Of a DNA stretch of 15,752 nucleotides, positions 7,170 through 14,578 are shown piece by piece. The stretch spans positions 1 through 15,752 of the forward strand of contig JAIPIM010000051.1 in NCBI GenBank assembly GCA_021734725.1, in the 5' to 3' direction. The notes beneath the pieces are model-generated. The model was given only the letters and a program-made list of their open reading frames with translations, did not search any database and had not been told where the DNA came from. How positions within the stretch are numbered: the stretch's first letter is position 1; each line of letters begins with the position of its first letter. Position numbers and translations under genes: made by a program. The DNA comes from Minisyncoccota bacterium. GTDB taxonomy: Bacteria > Verrucomicrobiota > Lentisphaeria > Oligosphaerales > MVZH01.

Positions 7170-7991
7170 TTAATCGTTTTCCCGAGCCAGGCATTCAACC
7201 GGCCAGTCGAGCTGTTTCATCAGGCGCATAGCGTTGCCGCCGAGAATCTGTCGCTTGTCTTCCTCGGGAATTGCCCGGGCATAAGCCACCGACCCGATTG
7301 AGAGACAAAGATCGAGGTCCTGGCAGTCGGTTCCAAAGAGAATTTTTTCGACCGGCATAGACTGCCACAGCTCCGTGACGGACGCAAAGGCCGGAGTTAC
7401 GAACGACGCGCACGTGCTCATGTAGACATTTCGCAGTTGTGCCACTATCTCGCCATGGCCACTATAGGCATGTCCGATGATGAATGTAATATCCGGGAAT
7501 CGTTCCGCCCAGTTGCGCAGACGCTCCGGAGTTTCCCAGCTGTGATTAAGTACCACTGCTTTCCGGTTTCGGATCCGTTCGAAGGCTGGAGTCCAGTCGA
7601 CGTCGCTTTCGCGAACGCCCTGATAGTGACAGATCAACTTCAACCCCCGAGCGCCGTTCTCTATTCCCTCATCGATCAGCGTGGGCCAGTCATCCGGTCT
7701 GTCGCCTCGCAGCAAGGTCAGTGCGGTGAATTTGCGGGGGAACAGTTTTGCGGCTTGGTACTGATAGCGGTTTCCGGGTGCCGGGTCCGTGCCTACGGCT
7801 ATGGTGAAGGTGACCAGGTGATCGACTCCCACCCGCTCCATGTGCGCGACCATTTGCCGCGGAGTGTTGTAGGGAATGTAGTAGAAGTCCGACGATATTC
7901 CCAGGTGAGCATGACAATCGATGATGGGGACATGATTCAAGGGGACACCTTGCCGGATGTAATTCAGCAGTGGGGTTTGTTGGTCATTCAT
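7170..7991 (-). CDS. Amidohydrolase family protein (Amidohydro_2 type, metal ligands intact)
   Basis: 273 residues, a compact TIM-barrel metal hydrolase of the COG2159/PF04909 group. The metal site is complete: HxH at His27/His29 (IIDCHAH), His150 (VLNHSW), His174 (IIGHA) and Asp222 (FGTD). These enzymes hydrolyse or decarboxylate small organic acids and lactones; the substrate is not readable here. No signal peptide, so it is cytosolic. Its ATG lies inside the last codons of the preceding gene (ATGAATGA, 8-base overlap), a sign of translational coupling with the related but degenerate amidohydrolase. It is the last gene before a 245-base gap, so it probably ends an operon. Confidence 0.9.
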   Translation of the reverse strand: MNDQQTPLLNYIRQGVPLNHVPIIDCHAHLGISSDFYYIPYNTPRQMVAHMERVGVDHLVTFTIAVGTDPAPGNRYQYQAAKLFPRKFTALTLLRGDRPDDWPTLIDEGIENGARGLKLICHYQGVRESDVDWTPAFERIRNRKAVVLNHSWETPERLRNWAERFPDITFIIGHAYSGHGEIVAQLRNVYMSTCASFVTPAFASVTELWQSMPVEKILFGTDCQDLDLCLSIGSVAYARAIPEEDKRQILGGNAMRLMKQLDWPVECLAREND

Positions 7992-8751
7992 CAGTCACCT
8001 CGCCGAGCAGGTTTTTAAGATTCGTAAATGCTACAGCTTCCTTTTCGTTGTCACTGATCTGAGCATAGGCAATGGGCATCTGAAAGCTGCCGGGATCGAG
8101 CCCCGGCAATCCGGCGCTGAAAAACAATCGGTCCGCCCCGAATGCATCGACAATTTGATCGATCATACGATGCTGCCAGAGCATGGAAACGGAGATCATC
8201 AGGTTCGTTGTTGCCGCCAGGGCATCGAACAGCGGTCGGTTGACCCGTGTTCGCCATTCCCCGGCGAGCACGCGCAGGTTTGAATGTTGCCGGCAGAACG
8301 TGGTCAGATCGGCCCAGTCAATGAGATTCTCTCCGCCGTTGATATGTCGGTAGGTGAGGAGTAACGGCAGTTTTCGTTCGGCCAGGCACGCCGCTATCGC
8401 GGCAAGCCGTCCAGATTCATTGAGACGAAAACCTGTTTGCATGGGACTGAAGAGGAATGCTTCCACGTTTTGCTGGAGCGCGCGTTCGACGAATGTCGCC
8501 GGAGGTTCCGGGCAGACGGCGGCGGATTCAATTGCCCATACCCGATGCAGGCGAGACGGCAGTTTTTCCGGAAGTGCGTGATTCCCCACTTCCGGGTCGC
8601 AATCGCGGGCGGTGTAATGATAAACCAGCGCTTCAGCTATATCGTATTGGTCCATGACCGCGAGAGCTTCCGCCACGGTCGTGGGTGCCGTCGAACCCTG
8701 CCGATTGCAACGTCCGATGCCAAAGCAGCCGTCGAAAAATCTGAAGTTCAT
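7984..8751 (-). CDS. Degenerate amidohydrolase-like TIM-barrel protein, partner of the next gene
   Basis: 255 residues, with the fold pattern of the downstream amidohydrolase but without its metal ligands. The N-terminal strand reads FFDGCFGIGR (5-14), with Cys9 and Gly11 where the two HxH histidines should be. The C-terminal FGTD is replaced by FSAG (211-214). Middle parts still resemble the family: VYHYTARDCDPEVGN, a VEAFLFSP strand, RLAAIAACLAERKLPLLLT and GADRLFFSAGLPG near 205-216. Start ATG at 8751 is preceded by AAGGAAG 6 bases away. The overlap of 8 bases with the intact amidohydrolase suggests both are made in equal amounts, so a regulatory or structural subunit is likely. Some atypical amidohydrolases use other ligands, so catalytic activity is not excluded. 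Confidence 0.78.
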   Translation of the reverse strand: MNFRFFDGCFGIGRCNRQGSTAPTTVAEALAVMDQYDIAEALVYHYTARDCDPEVGNHALPEKLPSRLHRVWAIESAAVCPEPPATFVERALQQNVEAFLFSPMQTGFRLNESGRLAAIAACLAERKLPLLLTYRHINGGENLIDWADLTTFCRQHSNLRVLAGEWRTRVNRPLFDALAATTNLMISVSMLWQHRMIDQIVDAFGADRLFFSAGLPGLDPGSFQMPIAYAQISDNEKEAVAFTNLKNLLGEVTDE

Positions 8752-8782
8752 GGTTAACTTCCTTCATTATTCACCACAAAGA

Positions 8783-8929
8783 CTCGAAGGCTCAAAGGGC
8801 GTTGTGGGCGACGCATTTACGCCGAAGACAAGTGCCCTTCTATATCGTGACGCGAAGCCTTACAGCCGAGCAGTGCCAATACGGTAACATGCCGAATAAC
8901 AATGTCGTATGGTGCTTTGAGCCTTTGAG
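8783..8929. repeat. Inverted repeat pair in the gap before the isomerase gene end
   Basis: CTCGAAGGCTCAAAG at 8783-8797 is the reverse complement, with one mismatch, of CTTTGAGCCTTTGAG at 8915-8929; similarity extends outward (TTCACCAC versus TTCATCAAC). The 117 bases between show no gene. It is a second intergenic repeat type, distinct from the CCACGAACC family, although both are made of short A/G-rich words. Confidence 0.7.
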
Positions 8930-8942
8930 GTTGATGAATTAA

Positions 8943-9734
8943 TCAGAACTGGTCAGCCAATGCCGAGGCAAGGAGCTCCGCGGTTTGGCGTAGGGATTCC
9001 GTGGGGTCCAGTGCCGGCATGTACTCCAGTCCAAACCAGCCTTTGTAACCCAGTTCGCGAATGCGTCGGACCACGAACGAATAGTCCATCTCGCCCGTGA
9101 AAATCTCGTGGCGTCCGGGAACGCCGGCGGAATGGAAATGGCCAATCCATTCCATGTTTGCCGCCAGAAACGCGAGATGATCACCCGTCATAATCTGTTG
9201 GTGATACAGATCGTAGAGGACGCGCAGATGCGGGGAATTCACCTGACGCGCCACGTCCACGGCCTCCTCGCGTGAAACGAGGAAATAGCCGGCGTGGTCA
9301 ACCTTGTCGTTGAGGGGTTCGAGATTGAGTAGAAAGTTTTTCTTCTCGGCAATCTGTGTTGCCTGACGCAAGGCCTCGATAAGGGTCTGTTTCTGTTCGT
9401 AATAATCTATTGTCAGCCGGTTCCCGGTGGTGACGATACCGGATGTGCATCCCGCCGCCAGCGCATTGTCCGAATATCGGTCGATCCGGTCGAGAAACGC
9501 CGAGAGATTATCGCGGTTGACCGGCGCCATTGCAGGATCCGCCGGGCCGTTCATGACGATCGAGACAAGTTCCATGTTCCGCTCGCGGCAGGCGTCTCCC
9601 ATCGCTTTCAGTTCCTTTGCGTCGCCGCCTTTCCACGTTTCAACGCCAGCCCAGCCGGCTTCCGCAATAGTTGCGATACGCTCATCAATGGATCGTTCGG
9701 CGAAAAACACATCGAGCAATACATCGGCTCTCAT
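8943..9734 (-). CDS. Hydroxypyruvate-isomerase-like sugar isomerase/epimerase (AP-endonuclease 2 fold)
   Basis: 263 residues, a TIM barrel of the xylose-isomerase-like superfamily (PF01261), closest by motif to Hyi, which interconverts hydroxypyruvate and tartronate semialdehyde. Metal-binding positions are visible: Glu139 (LLNLEPLN), Asp175 with His178 (LYDLYHQQ), His201 (GHFHSAG), Arg208 (VPGRHE) and Glu237 (GLEYMP). The GE-x-DY motif (214-218) and LGYKGWFGLEY also fit. The ATG at 9734 is preferred over an upstream one at 9803 because AGGAGG sits 7 bases before it and the conserved protein begins there. It is 14 bases after the aminotransferase, so both are probably co-transcribed. The real substrate may be a different keto-sugar or keto-acid, as this family diverges readily. 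Confidence 0.87.
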   Translation of the reverse strand: MRADVLLDVFFAERSIDERIATIAEAGWAGVETWKGGDAKELKAMGDACRERNMELVSIVMNGPADPAMAPVNRDNLSAFLDRIDRYSDNALAAGCTSGIVTTGNRLTIDYYEQKQTLIEALRQATQIAEKKNFLLNLEPLNDKVDHAGYFLVSREEAVDVARQVNSPHLRVLYDLYHQQIMTGDHLAFLAANMEWIGHFHSAGVPGRHEIFTGEMDYSFVVRRIRELGYKGWFGLEYMPALDPTESLRQTAELLASALADQF

Positions 9735-9748
9735 CGGAAATCCTCCTG

Positions 9749-11014
9749 TCAGAATAGTTTTGCGAATCCGTCGTTTATTTGTTCGGCAAACGCTGATGCC
9801 CATTCCGGGGTGTCAGTGGGATTGATGCCGATCGTTCCCAGCCGCAACATAATGTCTTTTGTGCGCGGGCACATGTCCGGCGAGTAATTTGGCAGTTCCT
9901 TTACATGGGAGCACGTGAAGGGGCATCCTTCCTCGGTAACGGTCTTCTGCTCAAGAATGTGCTCCCAGTTCCAGTAGACGTGCCAGTCGCGAGCGCCTTT
10001 TGTATCTTTTTTGGCCAGACCGCCAATGCCGATATCGGCGGCCTTCATGGCGTCTTCCCGTGACGCAAAGAGGATTCCCAGTGTATACCCGCACACGCCG
10101 TCCGAGTCATGCGGCTCCACCCATTGCGCGCCGTCCGGGAGTTGAATCTCATTGCGAAGTTGATGGTAGACAGTGCGCGTCCGGTTATTGATGTCGTCCA
10201 GCTTGCGCAGTTGCGCCAGGGCAACGGCGGCGCACAATTCGGGCATCCGGTAATTTTCGCCGCAGAAGAGTTCTCCTTCTTTGCGTTCGCGGGCGTATCG
10301 GTCCGGTCGCCAGCAAGCAGCGGTATCGTGATAGCTCTGCGCTCGCGTGTAGAGCCACTCATCGTCCGTGGTCAGGATTCCGCCTTCTCCCGAGCCGATG
10401 ACTTTATAGGCATCCAGGCTTACGCACCCAAAATCGCCCCAAGTGCCGAGATATTTTCCTTTGTACTTGCCGCCGCATGCCTGTGCGGTGTCCTCGATGA
10501 CAAACAGGTTGTGTTCGCTGGCGATGTCATTGATAGCATCCATCTGGCAAGGGTGCCCTATCATGTGTACTGGCATGATTGCTTTTGTGCGCGGCGTGAT
10601 AGCGGCGCGTACGGCTTCCGGATCGAGCGTCAGGGATTCATCGATGTCAACGATGACCGGGATTCCGCGCGCCACCACAATGGCGGATACGCTGGCGAAG
10701 AAGGTGTAGGCCGGAACAATGACTTCATCGCCGGGCGCGACTCCCACGGCCATGAGGGCCGCGATCAAGGCGCTGGTGCCCGAATTGACCGCCAGCGCGT
10801 GTTGCGCACTCACTTTGGCGGCGTACGCCTGTTCGAACTCTATGGCCTTACTCTTGTCGTTGTAATAGCGGAAAAAATTTCCGGCATCCGGCACAACGGG
10901 ATCCGTTTCCAAGATCCGACGGATCTTGTCGCGGGATTGGGCGGACACATTAAAGACATCAAGGGTTTCCATCAGTTCGTCGGTTGAATACTTGCGGTAT
11001 GTGGGGCGTTTCAT
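9749..11014 (-). CDS. DegT/DnrJ/EryC1/StrS-family PLP aminotransferase
   Basis: 421 residues. Fold type I PLP enzyme that usually aminates keto-sugars or inosose-type substrates with glutamate or glutamine. Visible: SGTSAL (78-83) for phosphate binding, IVPAYTFFAS, Asp175 in VIEDTAQACGG, and the Schiff-base Lys204 in SLDAYKVIGSGEGG (family S-F-x-x-x-K-x-x-T-x-G-E-G-G, here with SL-D). ENYRMPEL (253-260) is also typical. The C-terminus has GCPFTCSH and MCPRTKDIMLR (about 363-391), a cysteine set of this subfamily, possibly a metal site. Start at 11014 rather than 11020 or 11065, because AGGAG is 8 bases before it and only 2 before the alternative. First gene of the minus-strand cluster; a dispersed repeat sits just upstream. 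Confidence 0.92.
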   Translation of the reverse strand: MKRPTYRKYSTDELMETLDVFNVSAQSRDKIRRILETDPVVPDAGNFFRYYNDKSKAIEFEQAYAAKVSAQHALAVNSGTSALIAALMAVGVAPGDEVIVPAYTFFASVSAIVVARGIPVIVDIDESLTLDPEAVRAAITPRTKAIMPVHMIGHPCQMDAINDIASEHNLFVIEDTAQACGGKYKGKYLGTWGDFGCVSLDAYKVIGSGEGGILTTDDEWLYTRAQSYHDTAACWRPDRYARERKEGELFCGENYRMPELCAAVALAQLRKLDDINNRTRTVYHQLRNEIQLPDGAQWVEPHDSDGVCGYTLGILFASREDAMKAADIGIGGLAKKDTKGARDWHVYWNWEHILEQKTVTEEGCPFTCSHVKELPNYSPDMCPRTKDIMLRLGTIGINPTDTPEWASAFAEQINDGFAKLF

Positions 11015-11042
11015 GTGCATGTCTCCTGATCGGTCGTGTTTA

Positions 11043-11072
11043 GACTCTTGTGAAAAGGCTTTCACTCGAGTC
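11043..11072 (-). promoter_or_regulatory. Two-part hairpin in the leader of the aminotransferase gene
   Basis: On the minus strand GACTC pairs with GAGTC (11068-11072 with 11043-11047), and inside GTGAAA pairs perfectly with TTTCAC (11060-11065 with 11050-11055), leaving a four-base loop and a 2x2 internal loop. It ends about 28 bases before the aminotransferase start, just upstream of its Shine-Dalgarno. If transcribed it would form a 5'-leader hairpin; it might also be a protein-binding site. Confidence 0.5.
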
Positions 11073-11101
11073 GTTTGTGGTTCGTGGTTCTTCGTTCCTA
11101 G

Positions 11102-11182
11102 CTAATTCATGAACGTCGTCACGAGAGAAGCCAGTGTGCGTGAGATCAACAACGTACAGCCGTAAGCCGGACGGGGTACTAG
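11102..11182. other. 81-base insertion inside repeat copy B, flanked by CTAG
   Basis: Comparison with copy A shows an extra segment between the GTTCCTAG and TTCAAAACC blocks. CTAG stands at 11098-11101 and again at 11179-11182, as if a 77-base sequence plus a 4-base duplication had been inserted. I do not recognise the inserted sequence and it has no clear inverted ends. Confidence 0.5.
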
Positions 11183-11618
11183 TTCAAAACCACGCACTGA
11201 AAACCAAGAACAAAGAACAAGAAATGCGAAGAGCGACATGTCGCAATTCTTCAGGTTTTGTTCGAATGGATTCCTCTTTGTGCAGCGAAAGTTACGGGCT
11301 GCTTGTTCTGAAAACATGAATACAATACAGATAAAACACTGTATGAGAATGGAGGAAAAGGCATAAAACATGAAGGATCAGGCATTCTTTGGGTTATCCG
11401 TTTTCCAATGGGCTCGCCTGAATAATCAGGCTAGCAAGTGTTGTCTGGCGAATCCACGCATTATCGTGTACAGTTTCGTGACGTATTCGGCTGAGCAGGA
11501 TGGTTGTAATCGGCACGCTGAGGCGGTTCCCACTTTTCGGGGGGCAGCTCCTACACCGTGGCAATCGTTGCAGGCGCCTGGAAACAGCAGGGGTGTCGCA
11601 CAAACGAAGTAGAGCCGG

Positions 11619-11687
11619 AAAACCACGAATGACGAACGGAGCACTGCGAACGACTCACGCTAAATCTATTTCTCAAGAGTCTTTGGG
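11619..11687 (+). repeat. Dispersed intergenic repeat, copy C, partial
   Basis: Shares with copy A (plus strand) the words AACCACGAA, CGAACGACTC and the end TATTTCNCAAGAGTCTNTGGG. The left half of the element is absent. It runs to within about 24 bases of the SGNH start codon. Confidence 0.65.
11652..11681 (+). promoter_or_regulatory. Two-part hairpin in the leader of the SGNH hydrolase gene
   Basis: GACTC (11652-11656) pairs with GAGTC (11677-11681). The inner stem is weaker than in the other two copies (AAA/TTT plus one outer G-C pair around a TCTA loop), but loop size and arm spacing are the same. It is 29 bases upstream of the start codon, in the same relative orientation as the hairpin before the aminotransferase gene. 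Confidence 0.45.
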
Positions 11688-11710
11688 TACGGAAAGCAAG
11701 GAGAACGAAC

Positions 11711-12328
11711 ATGGAACTGCCTGAACTGTTCGTGATTGGCGACAGTATCTCCATAGGATACGGTCCGTCGCTGGAGTCCATGGTGCACGGAGTGTTTCAA
11801 TACGGTCGTAAAGGGGGGGCTTTGGATCCTCTGGGAGATGTGGTACAGGGCGGGGATTCGGCTCGAGTTCTGGACTATTTGAAGCAACTGCACGAGAAGC
11901 GAACATTTCATCCGGATGTGCTTCTGGTGAATTGCGGGCTGCATGACCTGAAGACGGACAGGGAGAGTGGGGAGAAACAGATCCCCATCGGTATGTACGA
12001 GCGAAATCTGTGCGAGATTGCGCGAACCGCGGCCCAACTGTGCGGGTCTATGATTTGGGTGCGCACTACTCCGGTACTGTTTGCTAGGCATCGCAAGGTC
12101 AAAACGTTCGACCGATACGAAGCGGACGTGGACAGCTACAATACCGTGGCCGACAATGTCATGGCAGCCGAAGGGATTATGTCAGCGGACCTTTTTACGT
12201 TCACGGTGAAGCTTGGAGTTGCGGAGGCATTGAAGGAGGACGGTGTGCATTTTAGGCCCGTGGCAAGTCGCTTACAGGCCGCCTACTTGGCAGGTTATCT
12301 GGGCCGTTTACGGGCGGGCGAAGACTAG
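11711..12328 (+). CDS. SGNH/GDSL-family hydrolase
   Basis: 205 residues. Block I is VIGDSIS with nucleophile Ser12; block II glycine lies in QGGDSAR (46-52); block V is DGVHF with Asp177 and His180. Block III reads NCGLHD (74-79), the form often seen in PVC SGNH proteins, with His where GxND has Asn, so the oxyanion hole may differ from classic members. These enzymes remove acetyl or other acyl groups from sugars or act as lipases/esterases. No signal peptide is seen, so it is probably cytosolic. AAGGAG lies 7 bases before the ATG. Hairpin copy C precedes it. It does not overlap a neighbour; the DUF3857 gene follows after 116 bases containing another repeat. Confidence 0.87.
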   Translation: MELPELFVIGDSISIGYGPSLESMVHGVFQYGRKGGALDPLGDVVQGGDSARVLDYLKQLHEKRTFHPDVLLVNCGLHDLKTDRESGEKQIPIGMYERNLCEIARTAAQLCGSMIWVRTTPVLFARHRKVKTFDRYEADVDSYNTVADNVMAAEGIMSADLFTFTVKLGVAEALKEDGVHFRPVASRLQAAYLAGYLGRLRAGED

Positions 12329-12335
12329 CACCGCG

Positions 12336-12382
12336 TTCGTCATTCGAGCTTGCACCACGAACGACGAACCACGAACCAAGAA
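12336..12382. repeat. Related inverted repeat after the SGNH gene (copy D)
   Basis: TTCGTCATTCG (12336-12346) and CGAACGACGAA (12358-12368) are inverted with one mismatch, followed by CCACGAACCAAGAA, the same words as in copies A and B. The GACTC hairpin end is missing. It starts 8 bases after the SGNH stop codon and could serve as its 3'-end stem-loop. Confidence 0.6.
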
Positions 12383-12444
12383 AAAGGCGGGCGAACATTC
12401 GTATTTTAAACAACCCGTTGGACGTTTACACATGGAGGTGAAAG

Positions 12445-14529
12445 GTGAGATTTTGGGATCGGATCGGCTGGCATGGTTTTCGGACAGCTAAAGGCGTGCT
12501 TTTGGTGTTTGGCTGCTTTCTTTCCGGGGCGGCTTTGCGGGGCGACACCATTGTGTTGCGCGACGGCCGCGAATATGAAGGTAAACTCGAGGAGGCAACA
12601 CCTGACGCAATTGTGTTTAGGCAGGACGGGGAAACAGTCCGCTACGAGCGCACTCAGGTTGTTCACCTGCACCTCCAGCGACAACGGGAATGGCATCGGT
12701 ACGGCAGAGTCGGCGAGATTCCCGACGAGCTTCTGCGGAAAAGTCTCGAATTGCCCACAAACCGTCCTGAATACCGTGGGGCCGGTATGGTGACGCTTGC
12801 TCGGGAAATCACGGTACGATTGCGATCGGCGCAGACATGGGGCGTAAACACCCGGAACATTATCCGGATACTCAATGAACATGGCGAAGACGCGTCAATC
12901 AGAGACATCATTTATCGTCCAGACGTCGAAAGGGTGAACATTCGGCACGGCATTTCCATCCGCTCCGACGGTACAGTTGTCCATTTGAAAGACTCGGCTG
13001 TCCAGGACGAATCCTTATATCCCGAAGACAAACGCTACAATATCCTACGGCGTCGGCGGTTTGCGCTGCCGGAAGGAAAGCCGGGGGTCGTTTTAGATGT
13101 TGCTACGGTCAAGGAACGCACGGCGGCTGTCGGGGACCAACGGTACTTTCAAGAGTTTCTCCTGGGCGATATCGACCCTCTTGCCAGCGCAACAGTCTCC
13201 ATTTTTGTTCCGGAGGGTACTCCTTTCCGGTGGCAGATGCTCAATGATCCGTCCGAGTCCGTCAGCCATCGAAACGAAAGCGTGGACGGCGGTGTCTGGT
13301 ACTATTGGAAGAGAGACAATACGCCGAAACTGTTTCCCGAGCCGATGATGCCGCCTTGGAAGGATGTGATTCCGCGACTCGTTGTAAGCGCCGACGGTCG
13401 CTCCTGGAAGCAGCTCAGCGTTGACTCCGAGAGCCGCATGCGGGATGCTGTATCACGTGTCACGGATGACTTGCCTTCTCCTCCGGCTGACACTGTGCAT
13501 GGTCTCTGGGAGTTTGTGTCACAAAACGTGCAACAGGTCGATGTCCCGCTTTCTGCTTCCGGCTACACACCGCGTCCGCCCGCTGAAACGTGGAAATTGC
13601 GCAGTGGGTCGCCCCTGGACCGTACGTTTCTGTTCTATGCGTGGCTTCACCGTGCGGGCCTCGATGGGGATTGGGCGTGGTTACGCGGACGCAGCCAGGG
13701 GGCCCTGGCCGGGGACGTACCCGGGTACGGCGCCTTTCGTGTTCCGGCGGTACGAGTTTCGAATAATCAGAATCCTTCGTGGTTTGTTTTGGGGGATGAG
13801 CTGGACCGCGCCGAAGAGCGGCTGGCGGATTTTTCCGGTGCCGCCGCGCTTTCTGTTGATACTGGATTGGCAAACCTGCCGGTTGCAGAACCGAGCATGC
13901 TACATACAGGGCGGTACATTCATTTGACGATGCAGAGTGAAGGGGATGCTGACGTGACTGAAACCATCAGATACCAGGGCATAGCGGCCAGGCAAATACG
14001 AGCATGGCGGCGCCTGACCGAAAAGGAGATTAAGAACCGTGTAGCTCAGATGGTGACGGGCACCATACCGAATGCTCGCGCCATTAATTACCAGGTGCTG
14101 GGTGATGTTACAAAAAACGAACCGTCCATTTCTCTTCGTATTACCTACCGGGTGGCTCGCTTGGCGGACAGCGGCGATACAATCTGCAGCCTGCGTTTGC
14201 CCTGGCTCGAGTTTGAAGCCTGGCAGGTGGGGCGCGAGGACCGCCAATTCCCCCTGTTCTGGTCGGCCCCCACGGGACAGACAGTGAATGTTACCATAGA
14301 CTGCCCGAAGCGTTTCGCACTGGCTGCCGAACCCGATGCACGTACGTCTGAAAACGACGTGGCTCAGTTTCGCTTTTGTTCGGAGCGCAGGAACGCGAGC
14401 GGAACAGAGGTCACAGTTTCCTATGCGCGAACGGTTTTATCCGCCGAGAAGTCACAGTATGCCGACTTCAAACAGTGCCTTGAGACCCGTGCCGCTGCAG
14501 GGCGTCAGTACTGGCTATGGCAAAAGTAG
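12445..14529 (+). CDS. Secreted DUF3857 and transglutaminase-like protein, catalytic residues lost
   Basis: 694 residues. Start is GTG, with a full GGAGGTGA Shine-Dalgarno; the first 33 residues look like a signal peptide (Arg-rich start, VLLVFGCFLSGAA core, cleavage near ALRGD), so export is expected. A short beta segment (34-78, IVLRDGREYEGKLEE) precedes DUF3857 (about 105-270) and a transglutaminase-like region (about 330-455) opening with the family motif GYTPRPPAETW (373-383). The usual GDCKD motif is GSPLD (388-392), with Pro390 at the cysteine, and the FNH histidine block reads FRVP (431-434). So it is probably not a protease or transglutaminase but a binding or scaffold protein. Residues 480-690 form a conserved-looking beta-rich C-terminal part. 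Function unknown; it stands alone. Confidence 0.85.
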   Translation: MRFWDRIGWHGFRTAKGVLLVFGCFLSGAALRGDTIVLRDGREYEGKLEEATPDAIVFRQDGETVRYERTQVVHLHLQRQREWHRYGRVGEIPDELLRKSLELPTNRPEYRGAGMVTLAREITVRLRSAQTWGVNTRNIIRILNEHGEDASIRDIIYRPDVERVNIRHGISIRSDGTVVHLKDSAVQDESLYPEDKRYNILRRRRFALPEGKPGVVLDVATVKERTAAVGDQRYFQEFLLGDIDPLASATVSIFVPEGTPFRWQMLNDPSESVSHRNESVDGGVWYYWKRDNTPKLFPEPMMPPWKDVIPRLVVSADGRSWKQLSVDSESRMRDAVSRVTDDLPSPPADTVHGLWEFVSQNVQQVDVPLSASGYTPRPPAETWKLRSGSPLDRTFLFYAWLHRAGLDGDWAWLRGRSQGALAGDVPGYGAFRVPAVRVSNNQNPSWFVLGDELDRAEERLADFSGAAALSVDTGLANLPVAEPSMLHTGRYIHLTMQSEGDADVTETIRYQGIAARQIRAWRRLTEKEIKNRVAQMVTGTIPNARAINYQVLGDVTKNEPSISLRITYRVARLADSGDTICSLRLPWLEFEAWQVGREDRQFPLFWSAPTGQTVNVTIDCPKRFALAAEPDARTSENDVAQFRFCSERRNASGTEVTVSYARTVLSAEKSQYADFKQCLETRAAAGRQYWLWQK

Positions 14530-14578
14530 CCCCTGTGCGAAACGGTGCCGGTTCCATGTTTGTGCATGGTAAGGACAG

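Larger units (their letters stand above)
11041..11253 (+). repeat. Dispersed intergenic repeat, copy B, interrupted
   Basis: Same element as 784-908, in opposite orientation. Matching blocks, read on the plus strand: TAGACTCTTG, GAGTCGTT, GTGGTTCGTGGTTCTTCGTTC, then after an insertion TTCAAAACCACGCAC, AACCAAGAAC and CGACATGTCGCAATTCT. The copies differ by scattered point changes and by the internal insertion 11102-11182. The palindrome GCGACATGTCGC (11233-11244) is near the far end. Confidence 0.8.
11015..11710. other. Gene-free 696-base stretch between divergent genes
   Basis: This divergent intergenic stretch holds repeat copy B (11041-11253), repeat copy C (11619-11687), a short GCCTGA/TCAGGC hairpin (11416-11431) and, on the minus strand, a GTGTAGGAGCTGCC word (around 11549) that recalls REP-type sequences of other bacteria. 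One reading frame of 80 codons at 11370-11612 begins after AAAAGG eight bases upstream, but its composition is unlike a protein of this genome and matches no family I know. A promoter for the plus-strand SGNH gene must lie here, but I could not pick one with confidence. Confidence 0.6.

Noticed and set aside
9735..9803. Longer isomerase from an upstream ATG
   Set aside because: AGGAGG is placed for the ATG at 9734 and the extension lies inside the aminotransferase gene.
10109..10987. Long plus-strand frame of 292 codons
   Set aside because: It is the antisense shadow of the aminotransferase gene, whose PLP motifs are certain.
11015..11065. Longer aminotransferase starts at 11020 or 11065
   Set aside because: AGGAG is correctly spaced only for 11014; the extension runs into the repeat hairpin.
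11370..11612. Small plus-strand ORF of 80 codons with AAAAGG eight bases upstream
   Set aside because: No recognisable motif, composition unlike the neighbours, and it runs through hairpin and REP-like words; could be a gene remnant but not supportable.
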